Source: an uncultured Roseibium sp.
Lineage (GTDB): Bacteria; Pseudomonadota; Alphaproteobacteria; Rhizobiales; Stappiaceae
Length of the DNA stretch: 64,000 bases
Direction of reading: 5' to 3'
Assembly: GCF_947494555.1 (NCBI RefSeq)
Contig: NZ_CANLVF010000001.1
Location: 124,001 to 188,000, forward strand
Position numbers and translations under genes: made by a program. Numbering within the stretch: the first letter of the stretch is position 1; each line of letters opens with the position of its first letter. This document shows positions 1 to 8,852 of the stretch, piece after piece. The notes under the pieces were generated by a model. That model saw nothing but the letters and a program-made list of their open reading frames with translations, did not search any database and had not been told where the DNA came from.

Positions 1-181
1 AATGAAAGAGAATTGACAGTCAAAGGTGGAGAATCATTCTTGACATTGAGTGTAACTATTTATATAGGTTACAAATCAAATCAAAGTGACGTTTTATTCG
101 GCGAGCGGTGTCGGTCCATCCAGGACTTTGCCATGCAATGACTTTGGTGGCAGCTGTGCTGCGACTTAAGGAGTTTGGAAA

Positions 182-829
182 ATGCGTATTTGGGGATGCG
201 GCACAGCTGCTACGTTTTGTGTTGCGGTAGCAGCTTTTGATGGGAGCGCGGTGGCTGCAACGGTCGGTTATGGCGACCGCGTCAACTTTCTGGATGCCGT
301 CGGCGGGCAGCCGGTCGTCGAAGACAATTTCGACTATGACATTGCAGCTGCCTATCAAATCACATTCGCCAGCGGTGTCATTTCGACCAGCCCTGAGACC
401 GATCATCCCAGTCGCAACACTGTGGTTTCAGAGTCTGGTTGGTATCTCAATGTATTAAGTAACGACGAACCTAATGTGTCCCAAGTGTTGACTTGGGAAT
501 TCCCAGAAGAAATTGTCGGTTTCGGCATGGATTACTATGTAGGCGGGTTTAACGGTTTAGAGGTGACATTCCTTGGTCAGCTGCTTGTACCTGACAATAT
601 ACCGGGGTCAGATGACAACAGTTTCTTCGGCTATTTGAGCGACGAGCCGTTTCAAACCCTGACCTTTTCCACCAACTTTCCGATGGGTAGCCTAGGCGTT
701 ACAATCGACGACCTCGTTTTCGTTCCCGCGCCGCATGCGGTTGTACCGCTGCCTGCATCGCTCCCGTTCCTGCTGTCTGGGCTTGGTGGTCTCGTGGTTT
801 TCAGGCGACTCTTTTCTGGCCAAAACTGA
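182..829 (+). CDS. VPLPA-CTERM surface protein
   Basis: 215-residue secreted protein. The N-terminus is a signal peptide (hydrophobic residues about 8-26, ending SAVAA). The C-terminus has the tripartite sorting tail: VPLPASLPFLLSGLGG, then a hydrophobic stretch, then the basic cluster FRRLF. This is the VPLPA-CTERM signal, which in this bacterial group is thought to be processed by a dedicated exosortase and links the protein to the outer surface or matrix. The middle (about 27-180) is rich in Asp, Phe and Gly and matches no enzyme I recognise. No exosortase lies in the window. The ATG at 182 follows AAGGAG at 167-172. A structural or matrix role is inference; the sorting tail is seen directly. 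Confidence 0.8.
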   Translation: MRIWGCGTAATFCVAVAAFDGSAVAATVGYGDRVNFLDAVGGQPVVEDNFDYDIAAAYQITFASGVISTSPETDHPSRNTVVSESGWYLNVLSNDEPNVSQVLTWEFPEEIVGFGMDYYVGGFNGLEVTFLGQLLVPDNIPGSDDNSFFGYLSDEPFQTLTFSTNFPMGSLGVTIDDLVFVPAPHAVVPLPASLPFLLSGLGGLVVFRRLFSGQN

Positions 830-871
830 TAGTGTCTCCCTACAAGAAAACCGAAGCAGAAATCGTAGAGC

Positions 872-1426
872 ATGACGAGATCATTTGAATTCACGGCTGG
901 TTCGCCGGCGCTCAACTTCATCGACACCATCTCAGCCCGTGGCCGCGATCCGGTGGAGCTCATTGTGACGCCCGACGATCTTTCCCGATGGCTCAATCTC
1001 GCGGGATTCAAACAGGACTTTCTCATAGGTCTTGAGCAGCTTCAAAACGCAAGGGATGTCCGCGAGGCTGCCAACGATGTTTTGGCGGCGGCGGTGGATT
1101 TGAAAGCCCTGCCGGAAAGCGGCGTCTACACGCTGAACATCTGGTCCGCGGGCCAGGATTTCCGCCCGCAACTGAGGAACGGGGATATCGTGCTTGTCAG
1201 CGAGCGACCTTTTGAATCTGTTCTGGCGCATATTTCGGCGGATGCACTGCTCATGCTGCGATCGGACAAGGTCGAGCGTCTAAGGCGATGTACGGAATGC
1301 GGAATGCTGTTTTTCGACCAGTCCCGGCCTGGAAAACGCCGCTGGTGTTCGTCGTCATCAGGGTGCGGCAATCGTGCGAAGGTGCGCCGTCATCGCGAGC
1401 GCAAGCGGCTGGAGGGCAACGCATGA
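872..1426 (+). CDS. CGNR zinc-finger (ABATE-type) regulator
   Basis: 184 residues. The C-terminal third is a CGNR zinc finger: Cys140, Cys143, Cys159 and Cys165 with the family signature CGNR at 165-168, followed by a very basic tail (VRRHRERKRL). The N-terminal part starts with the family-typical phrase AGSPALNFIDTI and fits the stress-linked ABATE domain. Proteins of this build are small presumed transcription regulators that bind DNA through the finger. The stop codon overlaps the ATG of the next gene (ATGA), so the two are likely translated together. Its target is unknown. Confidence 0.8.
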   Translation: MTRSFEFTAGSPALNFIDTISARGRDPVELIVTPDDLSRWLNLAGFKQDFLIGLEQLQNARDVREAANDVLAAAVDLKALPESGVYTLNIWSAGQDFRPQLRNGDIVLVSERPFESVLAHISADALLMLRSDKVERLRRCTECGMLFFDQSRPGKRRWCSSSSGCGNRAKVRRHRERKRLEGNA

Positions 1427-1680
1427 GCCGGGTGCCTGAAGACAAGCGGGTCTGCTTTGATTTCGAAATCGATTTTTCAAACGGTGGCGGAATTCAGGGC
1501 CAGGGTTTCCGGCTGGATATCCAAGGTGATGATATTTCCGATGCTGAGCTAGCGGATTACATCGTTGCTGACATGCGCCTGCTCATGGTCGGCGAGGTTC
1601 GCATTCTGAACAAGGCGATCATCAAAGAGCAGCATAAGCGGAATCCTGCTTCGGCAAGTGCCGCTGGTTCACCGAGGTAG
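1423..1680 (+). CDS. Small hypothetical protein coupled to CGNR regulator
   Basis: 85 residues when started at the ATG at 1423, which overlaps the upstream stop codon as ATGA; a longer reading from 1288 would run far into the CGNR gene and is less likely. The sequence is acidic and soluble, with FDFEIDFSNGGGIQGQGF at the start and a helical end (LADYIVADMRLLMVGEV). No family recognised. Translational coupling to the CGNR gene suggests a partner or modulator of it. It is convergent with the phosphodiesterase gene at 1758-2612. Confidence 0.6.
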   Translation: MSRVPEDKRVCFDFEIDFSNGGGIQGQGFRLDIQGDDISDAELADYIVADMRLLMVGEVRILNKAIIKEQHKRNPASASAAGSPR

Positions 1681-1757
1681 GTGCCGGCCGAGCGCATGTC
1701 GATATGGGCGGTTCTATCCCGCCGTGAAAAGCTGACATGGGGTTCTGCTGCCTACGC

Positions 1758-2612
1758 TCAAATATTGTCCTCGGCCAGCCAGCCGTCGGCTTCCGTGCCG
1801 ACCCAGATCGCGTTGCGCTCGTCCAGAAAATCGATGGAGTGAATGACCGTTGTGCGCTCATCGAGGAAAGCGACGTTGTAGTTCGCTGCCATGCCGCCAT
1901 AGCCGACGCGGTCCTTGTTGCCGGAGAAGTCCGGCCAATTCGGATGGCTGGTGGAGCGCGGCGCGGAAACGGGAATTCCGCACACCGAGCCAGACAGGCT
2001 GAAATGGCAATGGCCAAAGAAGATGTGCCGGATGACACTTTCATAGTCTTCGAGGATCTGCTGAAACTCGACTTCCTGAACGATCCCGAGCTGGTCCGCA
2101 TTGGCGACATGAACGGTCATCGGATTGTGGTGCAGAAAGATATACGCACTGGATGATTTCCGCACGACCTCATCGAGAGTGGCGCGCAACCAGGCTTGGC
2201 GCTTTGCGCAATAGTAACCCTCATGGGTGCCCGGCTCATTCGTGTCGAGAAAGAGGAAGTGTCCGTGCGGCGTTTCTTCCGCCCACTGGATGAAGCCGTT
2301 CTTGTCGACAGGCGTTTCCGGAAAGGCAGCACGGAACGTGCTGCGGTCGTCGTGATTTCCGATCATCAGGCGCGGCGACGTGGAAGCAAGACCGGTTTGC
2401 GCCAGTAGCGTCTTGAGAAGGGCATAGTTTTCCTTGGACCCGTGGTGGGCGAGATCTCCTGAAATCACCACCATGTCCGCATCCGCGCTATTTGCCAGGA
2501 CGTGCGCGGCGCAGGCACGGAAATTGTCAACGGGCACGGATCCCATGATCGGGTCGTCCTGAATATGGGTGTCCGAAATATGAACGATCTTCAAGGCAGT
2601 GGCTCCGCTCAA
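1758..2612 (-). CDS. Metallophosphoesterase, cyclic-nucleotide phosphodiesterase type
   Basis: 284 residues with the full calcineurin-like metallophosphoesterase set: D14-T-H16, GD at 52-53, GNHD at 85-88, a histidine pair in FLHHNP and GHCH near residue 197. This order and spacing match the class III cyclic nucleotide phosphodiesterases (CpdA-like) that hydrolyse 3',5'-cAMP or related phosphodiesters with two metal ions. No signal peptide, so cytosolic. A class III cyclase is encoded at 20518-21672, but nothing shows that the two work together. The substrate is not certain; other phosphodiesters are possible. Confidence 0.75.
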   Translation of the reverse strand: MSGATALKIVHISDTHIQDDPIMGSVPVDNFRACAAHVLANSADADMVVISGDLAHHGSKENYALLKTLLAQTGLASTSPRLMIGNHDDRSTFRAAFPETPVDKNGFIQWAEETPHGHFLFLDTNEPGTHEGYYCAKRQAWLRATLDEVVRKSSSAYIFLHHNPMTVHVANADQLGIVQEVEFQQILEDYESVIRHIFFGHCHFSLSGSVCGIPVSAPRSTSHPNWPDFSGNKDRVGYGGMAANYNVAFLDERTTVIHSIDFLDERNAIWVGTEADGWLAEDNI

Positions 2613-2755
2613 GGCAGTTTTGGTGACTGATTTCGCAATTTGCGGACAAAGTCAATTGGGAGCGATACGAAGCAGGAACACTCAGTCATTGGCGCGCTAG
2701 TCCTGGTAAATCGGGTCGCCCTGCTGCAGTGTTTAGAACAACTTTAAACATTACA

Positions 2756-2790
2756 ATTTTTTCAAAACCCTACAAAACTTGTGCTATGAT
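2756..2790 (+). promoter_or_regulatory. paaX promoter region
   Basis: An extended -10 element (TG-C-TATGAT, with TATGAT at 2785-2790) lies 26 bases before the paaX ATG. The 12-mer ATTTTTTCAAAA at 2756-2767 covers the weak -35 area and recurs exactly at 3735-3746 before the thiolase gene. Shared control by PaaX is inference. Confidence 0.4.
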
Positions 2791-2816
2791 TTTCTGGTAC
2801 GGTTTGTGAGACACGC

Positions 2817-3692
2817 ATGACCACAATAGAGATTTGTCAATTCCTTCAGCCACCACGCGGCAGATACATCCCGCGTGCACCGGCTTTTATCGTCACGCTC
2901 TACGGCGATGCGATCGAACCGAGGGGAGGGACATTGTGGATGGGTGACCTTGTCAGCTCATGCGCGGAGCAGGGGATCAGCGAGAGCCTGGTCAGAACCG
3001 CGGTGTCCAGGCTTGTGGCGGCCGGCAAGCTGCTGGGCGAGCGGATTGGGCGCAGAAGTTTCTACAGACTGACTGAACAGGCGCAAGAGGAATTCAGGTC
3101 GGCGTCCAAGGTGTTGTACGCGCCCCCGCCCGCAGCCCGTGGCTGGCTGCTCGCCCTAAAGCAGCGCGAAGCACCGCCTGAAGGATGGGCAATACTTGGC
3201 AACGGTGTTGCGCTTGCGCCCAATCGCTCCGATATCGTCCAGCCTTCCGGCGCTCTTGTCTCTGGCGAGGCGATTGGGCAACGGAAAGACTGGCCGGGTC
3301 TTGTCGCCGATTTATGGGATTTGGACGTTGTCGGCGAGAGGTACCGGTCGTTTCTGGAGCGCTATGGCGCACTTGAAAAATTTCTGTGTGACCGGAGCTT
3401 GAATGATGTTGACGGCAAGACTGCATTGGGCTTGCGGTTGTCGCTCATCCATCATTATCGGCTGGCAGCGCTGAAAGATCCCCGACTGCCGCGAGAGGCC
3501 TGGCCTGAAGACTGGCCGGCGCCTGCCGCGCGGAGGCTTTTTGTCAACGTCTACCTGGCGCTGGCCTCTGCTGCGGACGAATTCATCGGGCGATCCTTCA
3601 GTGATTCCTGTGGTTTGCTGCCGTCTGCGACGGAAGCGACAGCCCTGCGACTGGACAGGCTGGGACGCGAGGCGGTCTCGTTCACTGGCTGA
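2817..3692 (+). CDS. paaX: PaaX-type repressor of phenylacetate catabolism
   Basis: 291 residues, usual length for PaaX. The N-terminal region (about 15-95) reads as a winged helix: AFIVTLYGDAI, then ISESLVRTAVSRLVAAGKL as recognition helix, then a basic wing (GERIGRRSFYRL). The C-terminal part matches the PaaX effector domain. In known systems PaaX represses paa operons and is released by phenylacetyl-CoA. It stands first in the paa block and in the same direction, 127 bases before the thiolase gene. No strong Shine-Dalgarno is visible before the ATG, which fits low expression of a repressor. Confidence 0.88.
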   Translation: MTTIEICQFLQPPRGRYIPRAPAFIVTLYGDAIEPRGGTLWMGDLVSSCAEQGISESLVRTAVSRLVAAGKLLGERIGRRSFYRLTEQAQEEFRSASKVLYAPPPAARGWLLALKQREAPPEGWAILGNGVALAPNRSDIVQPSGALVSGEAIGQRKDWPGLVADLWDLDVVGERYRSFLERYGALEKFLCDRSLNDVDGKTALGLRLSLIHHYRLAALKDPRLPREAWPEDWPAPAARRLFVNVYLALASAADEFIGRSFSDSCGLLPSATEATALRLDRLGREAVSFTG

Positions 3693-3734
3693 GCGCGCCG
3701 GCTGTCCAGTGCTTCCCGTGTCAAAGGGTCACGC

Positions 3735-3780
3735 ATTTTTTCAAAATAGGGTTTCATGTGTGATGTTTTGATGCTATAAC
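3735..3780 (+). promoter_or_regulatory. Promoter of the paaJ-paaABCDE-paaZ operon
   Basis: An extended -10 (TGC-TATAAC, 3775-3780) with a -35-like TTTCAT at 3752-3757, 17 bases apart. The 12-mer shared with the paaX promoter is at 3735-3746. A GACC-GATC-GGTC dyad follows at once downstream, placing an operator at the start site. Confidence 0.5.
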
Positions 3781-3783
3781 GCT

Positions 3784-3795
3784 GACCGATCGGTC
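3784..3795. promoter_or_regulatory. Candidate PaaR (TetR-family) operator 1
   Basis: Perfect 12-base palindrome GACCGATCGGTC just after the -10 box. Related dyads occur at 36271-36282 and 39072-39085, at the promoters of the TetR gene and of paaG/paaN. Assignment to the TetR protein at 35606-36205 is inference. Confidence 0.55.
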
Positions 3796-3837
3796 GATGA
3801 ATATCTGTCGACTTCGGGTTTGCAGCGGGAGAGAGCA

Positions 3838-5043
3838 ATGCCGGAAGCCTTTATCTGCGATGCCGTGCGCACACCGATCGGACGGTATGGGGGTGCGCTT
3901 TCTGGCGTGCGTGCAGATGACCTTGCCGCCTTTCCGCTCGCCGCGCTGAAGGACCGGAACCCGGATGTCGATTGGAATCGGGTCGACGACGTCATTCTGG
4001 GCTGTGCGAACCAGGCCGGGGAAGACAACCGGAATGTCGCCCGCATGGCTGTTCTTCTTGCCGGTCTTCCGATTTCGGTGCCGGGCACGACCGTCAACCG
4101 TTTATGCGGCTCGGGCATGGATGCGGTCGGGCTGGCCGCCCGCACGATACGGGCGGGAGATGCGACTCTCATGCTGGCCGGTGGTGTTGAAAGCATGAGC
4201 CGTGCGCCGTTTGTCGTTGCCAAAGCGAGCTCTGCCTTCTCGCGGAACGCGGAGATGTACGACACGACCATCGGCTGGCGGTTCAAGAACAAACAAATGG
4301 ATCGCGCATTCGGTACAGATACGATGCCTGAGACCGCCGATAATGTCGCAGCGGATTACGGGATCTCCCGGGAAGATCAGGACAGGTTTGCCGCCGAAAG
4401 CCAGCGCCGGTGGGATGTCGCTCAAAAGGCTGGTGTCTTCGAGCAAGAGATTGTTCCGGTCACAATCCCGCAGCGCAAGGGCGAACCGGTTGTCGTCGAT
4501 ACGGACGAGCACCCACGCCCGGGAACGGGCATCGAGGCGCTTGCAAAGTTGCGTGGGGTCAATGGGCCGGAAATGACGGTGACCGCCGGCAACGCGTCGG
4601 GTGTTAATGACGGCTCCGCCGGTGTTATCGTTGCGTCCGAGGCTGCCGCGAAGTCGAATGGCCTGGCGCCGAAGGCAAGGGTCGTTGCCATGGCCGCGGC
4701 AGGCGTACCGCCGCGCATCATGGGGATCGGGCCCGGGCCGGCGACCCGGAAGGTTCTGGAAATTGCTGGTCTGAGCCTCGATCAGATGGATGTCATCGAG
4801 CTCAACGAGGCATTTGCCTCGCAGTCGCTTGCTGTTTTGCGGGAGCTCGGACTGCCGGATGATGCCGCGCATGTGAACGCAAATGGCGGTGCCATTGCAA
4901 TTGGGCATCCGCTTGGAATGTCCGGCGCAAGGCTCGTGTTGCATGCCGCTTACCAGCTCCAGCGGACCGGCGGCCGTTATGCTCTCTGCACGATGTGCGT
5001 CGGGGTCGGGCAGGGCATCGCTCTTGTGATGGAGCGGGTGTAA
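3838..5043 (+). CDS. paaJ: 3-oxoadipyl-CoA / 3-oxo-5,6-dehydrosuberyl-CoA thiolase
   Basis: 401 residues from the ATG at 3838, preceded by GGGAGAG; an in-frame TTG at 3820 is less likely. Thiolase family, with the nucleophile Cys90 in NRLCGSGMD, the GHPLG motif and the final catalytic Cys in CTMCVGVG. In phenylacetate breakdown this enzyme cleaves both 3-oxo-5,6-dehydrosuberyl-CoA and 3-oxoadipyl-CoA, giving acetyl-CoA and succinyl-CoA. It is the first gene after the regulated promoter, 45 bases before paaA. It could be called pcaF, since the same family serves the beta-ketoadipate pathway; the neighbours favour paaJ. Confidence 0.85.
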   Translation: MPEAFICDAVRTPIGRYGGALSGVRADDLAAFPLAALKDRNPDVDWNRVDDVILGCANQAGEDNRNVARMAVLLAGLPISVPGTTVNRLCGSGMDAVGLAARTIRAGDATLMLAGGVESMSRAPFVVAKASSAFSRNAEMYDTTIGWRFKNKQMDRAFGTDTMPETADNVAADYGISREDQDRFAAESQRRWDVAQKAGVFEQEIVPVTIPQRKGEPVVVDTDEHPRPGTGIEALAKLRGVNGPEMTVTAGNASGVNDGSAGVIVASEAAAKSNGLAPKARVVAMAAAGVPPRIMGIGPGPATRKVLEIAGLSLDQMDVIELNEAFASQSLAVLRELGLPDDAAHVNANGGAIAIGHPLGMSGARLVLHAAYQLQRTGGRYALCTMCVGVGQGIALVMERV

Positions 5044-5088
5044 ATTGGAAAGCGTAAAGGTCTGAAGAGGCTCCTTGGAGGAAATGCC

Positions 5089-6087
5089 ATGTATGCGCAG
5101 TTGGTAAAATCGGACGGTCTCAAGTCGCGGGAGGAGATGTCTCCGGAAGAGCGCGCCTTTCAGGACCGGGTCGACAACGGCGAGAAGATCGAGCCGAAAG
5201 AGTGGATGCCTGAGGGCTATCGCAAGACGCTGATCCGCCAGATCGGCCAGCATGCTCATTCCGAAATCGTCGGTCAGTTGCCGGAAGGCAACTGGATCAC
5301 GCGCGCGCCCACACTGGAACGCAAGGCGATCCTTCTGGCGAAGGTCCAGGACGAAGCCGGCCACGGCCTTTACCTCTACTCTGCCGCAGAGACCCTGGGC
5401 GTTTCGCGCGATGAGCTCCAGGAGAAGCTCCATTCGGGCAAGATGAAATACAGCTCGATCTTCAACTATCCGACGCTCAACTGGGCCGATATCGGCGCCG
5501 TCGGCTGGCTGGTCGACGGGGCTGCAATCATGAATCAGGTGCCGCTGCAGCGGACCTCTTATGGACCTTATAGCCGGGCCATGATCCGCATCTGCAAGGA
5601 AGAGAGCTTCCATCAGCGTCAGGGCTACGCGATCATGATGAAGATGGCGTCCGGAACGCCTGAGCAGAAGGAGATGGCGCAAGATGCGCTGAACCGCTTC
5701 TGGTATCCGTCCCTGATGATGTTCGGTCCGTCCGACAAGGACTCTGTGCACTCCGCTCAGTCCATGGCCTGGAAAATCAAGATGAACACCAACGACGAGC
5801 TGCGCCAGAAGTTCGTCAATGAGACCGTTCCGCAGGCCGAATATCTCGGCCTGAACGTGCCCGACGACAAGCTGGCCTGGAACGAGGACAAGCAGGGCTA
5901 CGATTTCTCCGAGCCGGACTGGAACGAGTTTTTTGAAGTCATCAAGGGTAACGGCCCGTGCAATCGCGAGCGCTTGAACGCGCGTGTGAAAGCCTGGGAT
6001 GAGGGCGCCTGGTTCAGGGATGGCCTTAATGCGTACGCCGAAAAAGCCGCCGACCGGCGCAAGGCCGCCCCGGTTGCAGCCGAATAA
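5089..6087 (+). CDS. paaA: Phenylacetyl-CoA 1,2-epoxidase catalytic subunit A
   Basis: 332 residues, the usual size. Ferritin-like di-iron protein: Glu59, the first ExxH motif E89-A-G-H92 and the second E172-S-F-H175 are all present, so the metal site looks intact. With PaaB, PaaC and PaaE it converts phenylacetyl-CoA to the ring-1,2-epoxide using oxygen and NADPH. Good Shine-Dalgarno (TTGGAGGAA) before the ATG. First of five tightly spaced epoxidase genes. Very confident assignment. Confidence 0.96.
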   Translation: MYAQLVKSDGLKSREEMSPEERAFQDRVDNGEKIEPKEWMPEGYRKTLIRQIGQHAHSEIVGQLPEGNWITRAPTLERKAILLAKVQDEAGHGLYLYSAAETLGVSRDELQEKLHSGKMKYSSIFNYPTLNWADIGAVGWLVDGAAIMNQVPLQRTSYGPYSRAMIRICKEESFHQRQGYAIMMKMASGTPEQKEMAQDALNRFWYPSLMMFGPSDKDSVHSAQSMAWKIKMNTNDELRQKFVNETVPQAEYLGLNVPDDKLAWNEDKQGYDFSEPDWNEFFEVIKGNGPCNRERLNARVKAWDEGAWFRDGLNAYAEKAADRRKAAPVAAE

Positions 6088-6119
6088 CCGGAACGCCTGA
6101 TAAAAGGGGAGAACCAGTC

Positions 6120-6407
6120 ATGTCCAAAAAAGAATGGCCGCTCTGGGAGGTTTTCATCCGGGGTCAGCATGGCCTGAACCATCGCCACGTCGGCAGTCTT
6201 CACGCACCGGATGCGGAAATGGCAATCAACAACGCGCGCGACGTTTATACCAGGCGCCGCGAGGGCGTTTCGATCTGGGTGGTGCCGTCAAAGGACATCA
6301 CCGCCTCAAGCCCGTCTGAAAAGGGGCCGCTGTTCGATCCCGCGGAGAGCAAGACCTACCGCCACCCGACGTTTTTCGACATACCCGAAGACGTGGGGAA
6401 GATGTGA
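6120..6407 (+). CDS. paaB: Phenylacetyl-CoA epoxidase subunit B
   Basis: 95-residue small subunit with the conserved start WPLWEVFIRGQHGLNHRHVG and the mid-segment VSIWVVPSKDI. PaaB bridges PaaAC units in the epoxidase complex and has no catalytic residues of its own. Shine-Dalgarno AAAGGGGAG lies a few bases before the ATG. The stop codon overlaps the paaC start (TGATG), showing translational coupling and near-equal production of the subunits. Confidence 0.95.
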   Translation: MSKKEWPLWEVFIRGQHGLNHRHVGSLHAPDAEMAINNARDVYTRRREGVSIWVVPSKDITASSPSEKGPLFDPAESKTYRHPTFFDIPEDVGKM

Positions 6408-7228
6408 TGGCTGCGGAAACGATACCTCCCGGCGCTGGGGTCAAGGACCCGTTCATAGGGGATGACACGCTTCGTCCGGCATTTTTCGAGTGGCTTTGCC
6501 GGATGGGTGACAATGCTCTTATCCTTGGCCACCGCACGTCGGAATGGTGCGGCCACGGACCTGTCTTGGAAGAGGATATTGCCCTTGCCAATACCGCGCT
6601 CGACCTGATCGGTCATACGCAGATGTGGCTCGGACTGGCGGGTGAAGTCGAGGGCAAAGGCCGTTCCGCTGATGATCTTGCGTATCTGCGCGATGCGATG
6701 AAGTTTCGGAACGTGCTGCTCGTCGAGCTGCCCAAGGGTGACATGGCCGTCACGATCATGCGCGAGTTTCTGTTCGACGCCTGTCATCATCTGCTGCTTT
6801 CCTGGCTGGCCGACAACGCAAAGAGCCCACGAGTAGCGGAGATTGCTGCCAAAGCACTCAAGGAAGTCAGTTACCACTTGGATCGCGCATCCGACATCGT
6901 CGTCCGCCTGGGCGATGGCACTGCTGAAAGCCACGACCGGATGCAGGCAGCGCTCGACTTGCTGTGGCCCTACGCCGGAGAGCTGTTTGCTGGTGACGAG
7001 GTCGACAGCGCGCTGCAAGACGCCGGAATTGCACCGGATCTGACGACCTTGCGCGACAATTGGGACGAACGTGTCCGTGATATTCTGGACGAGGCGACGT
7101 TAAAGATACCCGACACGGGCGGGTACACCCATCTTGGCGGCAAGCAGGGCCGGCATACGGAGCATCTCGGGTTTCTGCTTGCTGAAATGCAATTTCTCCA
7201 GCGAGCCTATCCGGGCGCAAGCTGGTAG
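6407..7228 (+). CDS. paaC: Phenylacetyl-CoA epoxidase structural subunit C
   Basis: 273 residues from the ATG at 6407, which overlaps the paaB stop; a GTG three bases upstream is the alternative. Ferritin-like fold related to PaaA. The typical PaaC segments LGHRTSEWCGHGPVLEEDIA and the C-terminal GGKQGRHTEHLG are clear. In the complex PaaC supports PaaA and does not carry out the chemistry. Eleven bases separate it from paaD. Confidence 0.94.
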   Translation: MAAETIPPGAGVKDPFIGDDTLRPAFFEWLCRMGDNALILGHRTSEWCGHGPVLEEDIALANTALDLIGHTQMWLGLAGEVEGKGRSADDLAYLRDAMKFRNVLLVELPKGDMAVTIMREFLFDACHHLLLSWLADNAKSPRVAEIAAKALKEVSYHLDRASDIVVRLGDGTAESHDRMQAALDLLWPYAGELFAGDEVDSALQDAGIAPDLTTLRDNWDERVRDILDEATLKIPDTGGYTHLGGKQGRHTEHLGFLLAEMQFLQRAYPGASW

Positions 7229-7239
7229 GGAGCTGAGAG

Positions 7240-7761
7240 ATGAAGACAGCGCTTCAACCGGCTACCGAAGAGGTCTGGACTTGGCTCGCTGAGGTTCCCG
7301 ACCCGGAAATCCCGGTGGTCTCGGTCACGGAGCTCGGCATTGTCCGGGATGTTCGCTACGACGGCGACACGCTGGTCGTCGCTGTAACGCCCACCTATTC
7401 AGGCTGCCCGGCAACGGCGGTGATCGATCTGATGATCGAAGACAAGCTGCGGGAAATGGGGGTGGAGAACCTGCGTCTTGAGCGCCGGCTTGCGCCGCCC
7501 TGGACGACAGATTGGGTGACGGATGAAGCACGTGACAAGCTGAGATCCTTTGGCATCGCACCACCCATCGACGGCACCGCGACAGACGGCATGAGCGCAA
7601 AGGCTGCGCGGCTTTCTGGTGAAACCAATCTGGTGGTCGCCTGTCCACGCTGCAATTCGGCAAATACCGAACGGATCAGCCAGTTCGGATCAACCCCGTG
7701 CAAGGCCGCATGGCGTTGCAAGGACTGTCTCGAACCATTCGACTATTTCAAGTGTATCTAG
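7240..7761 (+). CDS. paaD: Epoxidase assembly protein PaaD
   Basis: 173 residues with two parts. Residues about 10-95 are a MIP18/DUF59-type domain (EVPDPEIPVVSVTELGIV and the TPTYSGCPA motif) as in iron-sulfur cluster delivery proteins. The end is a zinc ribbon with CPRC (about 132-135) and CKDC, then FDYFKCI. PaaD is needed for maturation of the epoxidase, probably of its iron or iron-sulfur centres, but is not part of the final enzyme. It lies between paaC and paaE as usual. Confidence 0.92.
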   Translation: MKTALQPATEEVWTWLAEVPDPEIPVVSVTELGIVRDVRYDGDTLVVAVTPTYSGCPATAVIDLMIEDKLREMGVENLRLERRLAPPWTTDWVTDEARDKLRSFGIAPPIDGTATDGMSAKAARLSGETNLVVACPRCNSANTERISQFGSTPCKAAWRCKDCLEPFDYFKCI

Positions 7762-7775
7762 AGGACGGTCTTGCC

Positions 7776-8852
7776 ATGGCACGATTCCATTCGCTCGAAG
7801 TGACCGATATCCGGCGCGACACGCGCGACGCCGTTGTGGTGACGCTCAAACCCGAGGATGCGGATGTCGACGCGTTCACGTTCATTCAGGGCCAGTATCT
7901 GACTTTCCGTAGGGATTTCGACGGCGAAGAATTGCGCCGGTCCTACTCCATTTGCGCCGGGTTGGATGAGGGATGCCTGAAGGTCGGTATCAAGCGTGTC
8001 GAGGGGGGCGCGTTCTCAACCTTTGCGAACGAGCAACTGAAGGTTGGTGACCGGCTTGAAGTCATGAAGCCGATGGGCCGGTTTTATACCGAGCTGGATC
8101 CATCCAGCGCCAAATCCTATCTCGGCTTTGCCGGCGGCTCGGGCATTACGCCTGTTCTGTCAATCATCAAAACGGTGCTTGCGCGGGAGCCGGAGAGCAC
8201 TTTCACGCTGATCTACGCCAATCGTCAGACCAGCTCGATCATGTTCCGGGAAGAACTCGAAGATCTCAAGAACCGGTATCTCGGCCGACTTTCGCTGATC
8301 CATATCTTGGAAACGGAAGCGCAGGAAATTGATCTCTTCACAGGCCGGATAGACGCCGAAAAGATGGAGATGCTTTTCCGCCTCTGGATCGATGCGGACG
8401 AGGTCGACACCGCCTTCATCTGCGGCCCGGAACCCATGATGCTGACGATCGCGGACAGTCTGCGTACACATGGTCTGTCGGACGAGCAAATCCGGTTCGA
8501 GCTTTTTGCCTCCTCGCAGCCCGGCCGGGCCAAGGCGAAGGCAAGATCCGAAGCGGCGGCAGCTGCTGCGGGTACTTGCGAAGTGTCGGTCACGCTCGAT
8601 GGAACGACGCGCAATTTCCAGATGGAGAAGGATGGCACGTCGGTTCTCGAAGCCGCGATTGAAAACTCCATCGATGCGCCGTTCTCCTGCAAGGCAGGGG
8701 TCTGCTCGACCTGCCGCGCCAAGGTCATTGAAGGCGAAGTGGAAATGGAAACGAACCATGCACTGGAGGACTATGAAGTGCGGGCCGGTTACGTCCTTTC
8801 CTGCCAGTGTCTTCCTGTTTCGGACAAGGTGGTGATCAGCTATGACGAGTGA
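7776..8852 (+). CDS. paaE: Phenylacetyl-CoA epoxidase reductase subunit E
   Basis: 358 residues from the ATG at 7776, 14 bases after paaD with GAGG upstream; the longer frame to 7698 overlaps paaD and is unlikely. Class IA-like oxidoreductase: FAD site RRSYSICAG, NADP site GFAGGSGITPV, and a C-terminal plant-type 2Fe-2S ferredoxin domain with CKAGVCSTC and a last Cys in LSCQC. PaaE moves electrons from NADPH to the di-iron site of PaaA. It overlaps the next gene by 11 bases. Confidence 0.94.
   Translation: MARFHSLEVTDIRRDTRDAVVVTLKPEDADVDAFTFIQGQYLTFRRDFDGEELRRSYSICAGLDEGCLKVGIKRVEGGAFSTFANEQLKVGDRLEVMKPMGRFYTELDPSSAKSYLGFAGGSGITPVLSIIKTVLAREPESTFTLIYANRQTSSIMFREELEDLKNRYLGRLSLIHILETEAQEIDLFTGRIDAEKMEMLFRLWIDADEVDTAFICGPEPMMLTIADSLRTHGLSDEQIRFELFASSQPGRAKAKARSEAAAAAAGTCEVSVTLDGTTRNFQMEKDGTSVLEAAIENSIDAPFSCKAGVCSTCRAKVIEGEVEMETNHALEDYEVRAGYVLSCQCLPVSDKVVISYDE

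Noticed and set aside
4102..5751. 549-codon minus-strand frame across paaJ and paaA
   Set aside because: Spans two well-identified genes on the other strand and has shadow-type composition.
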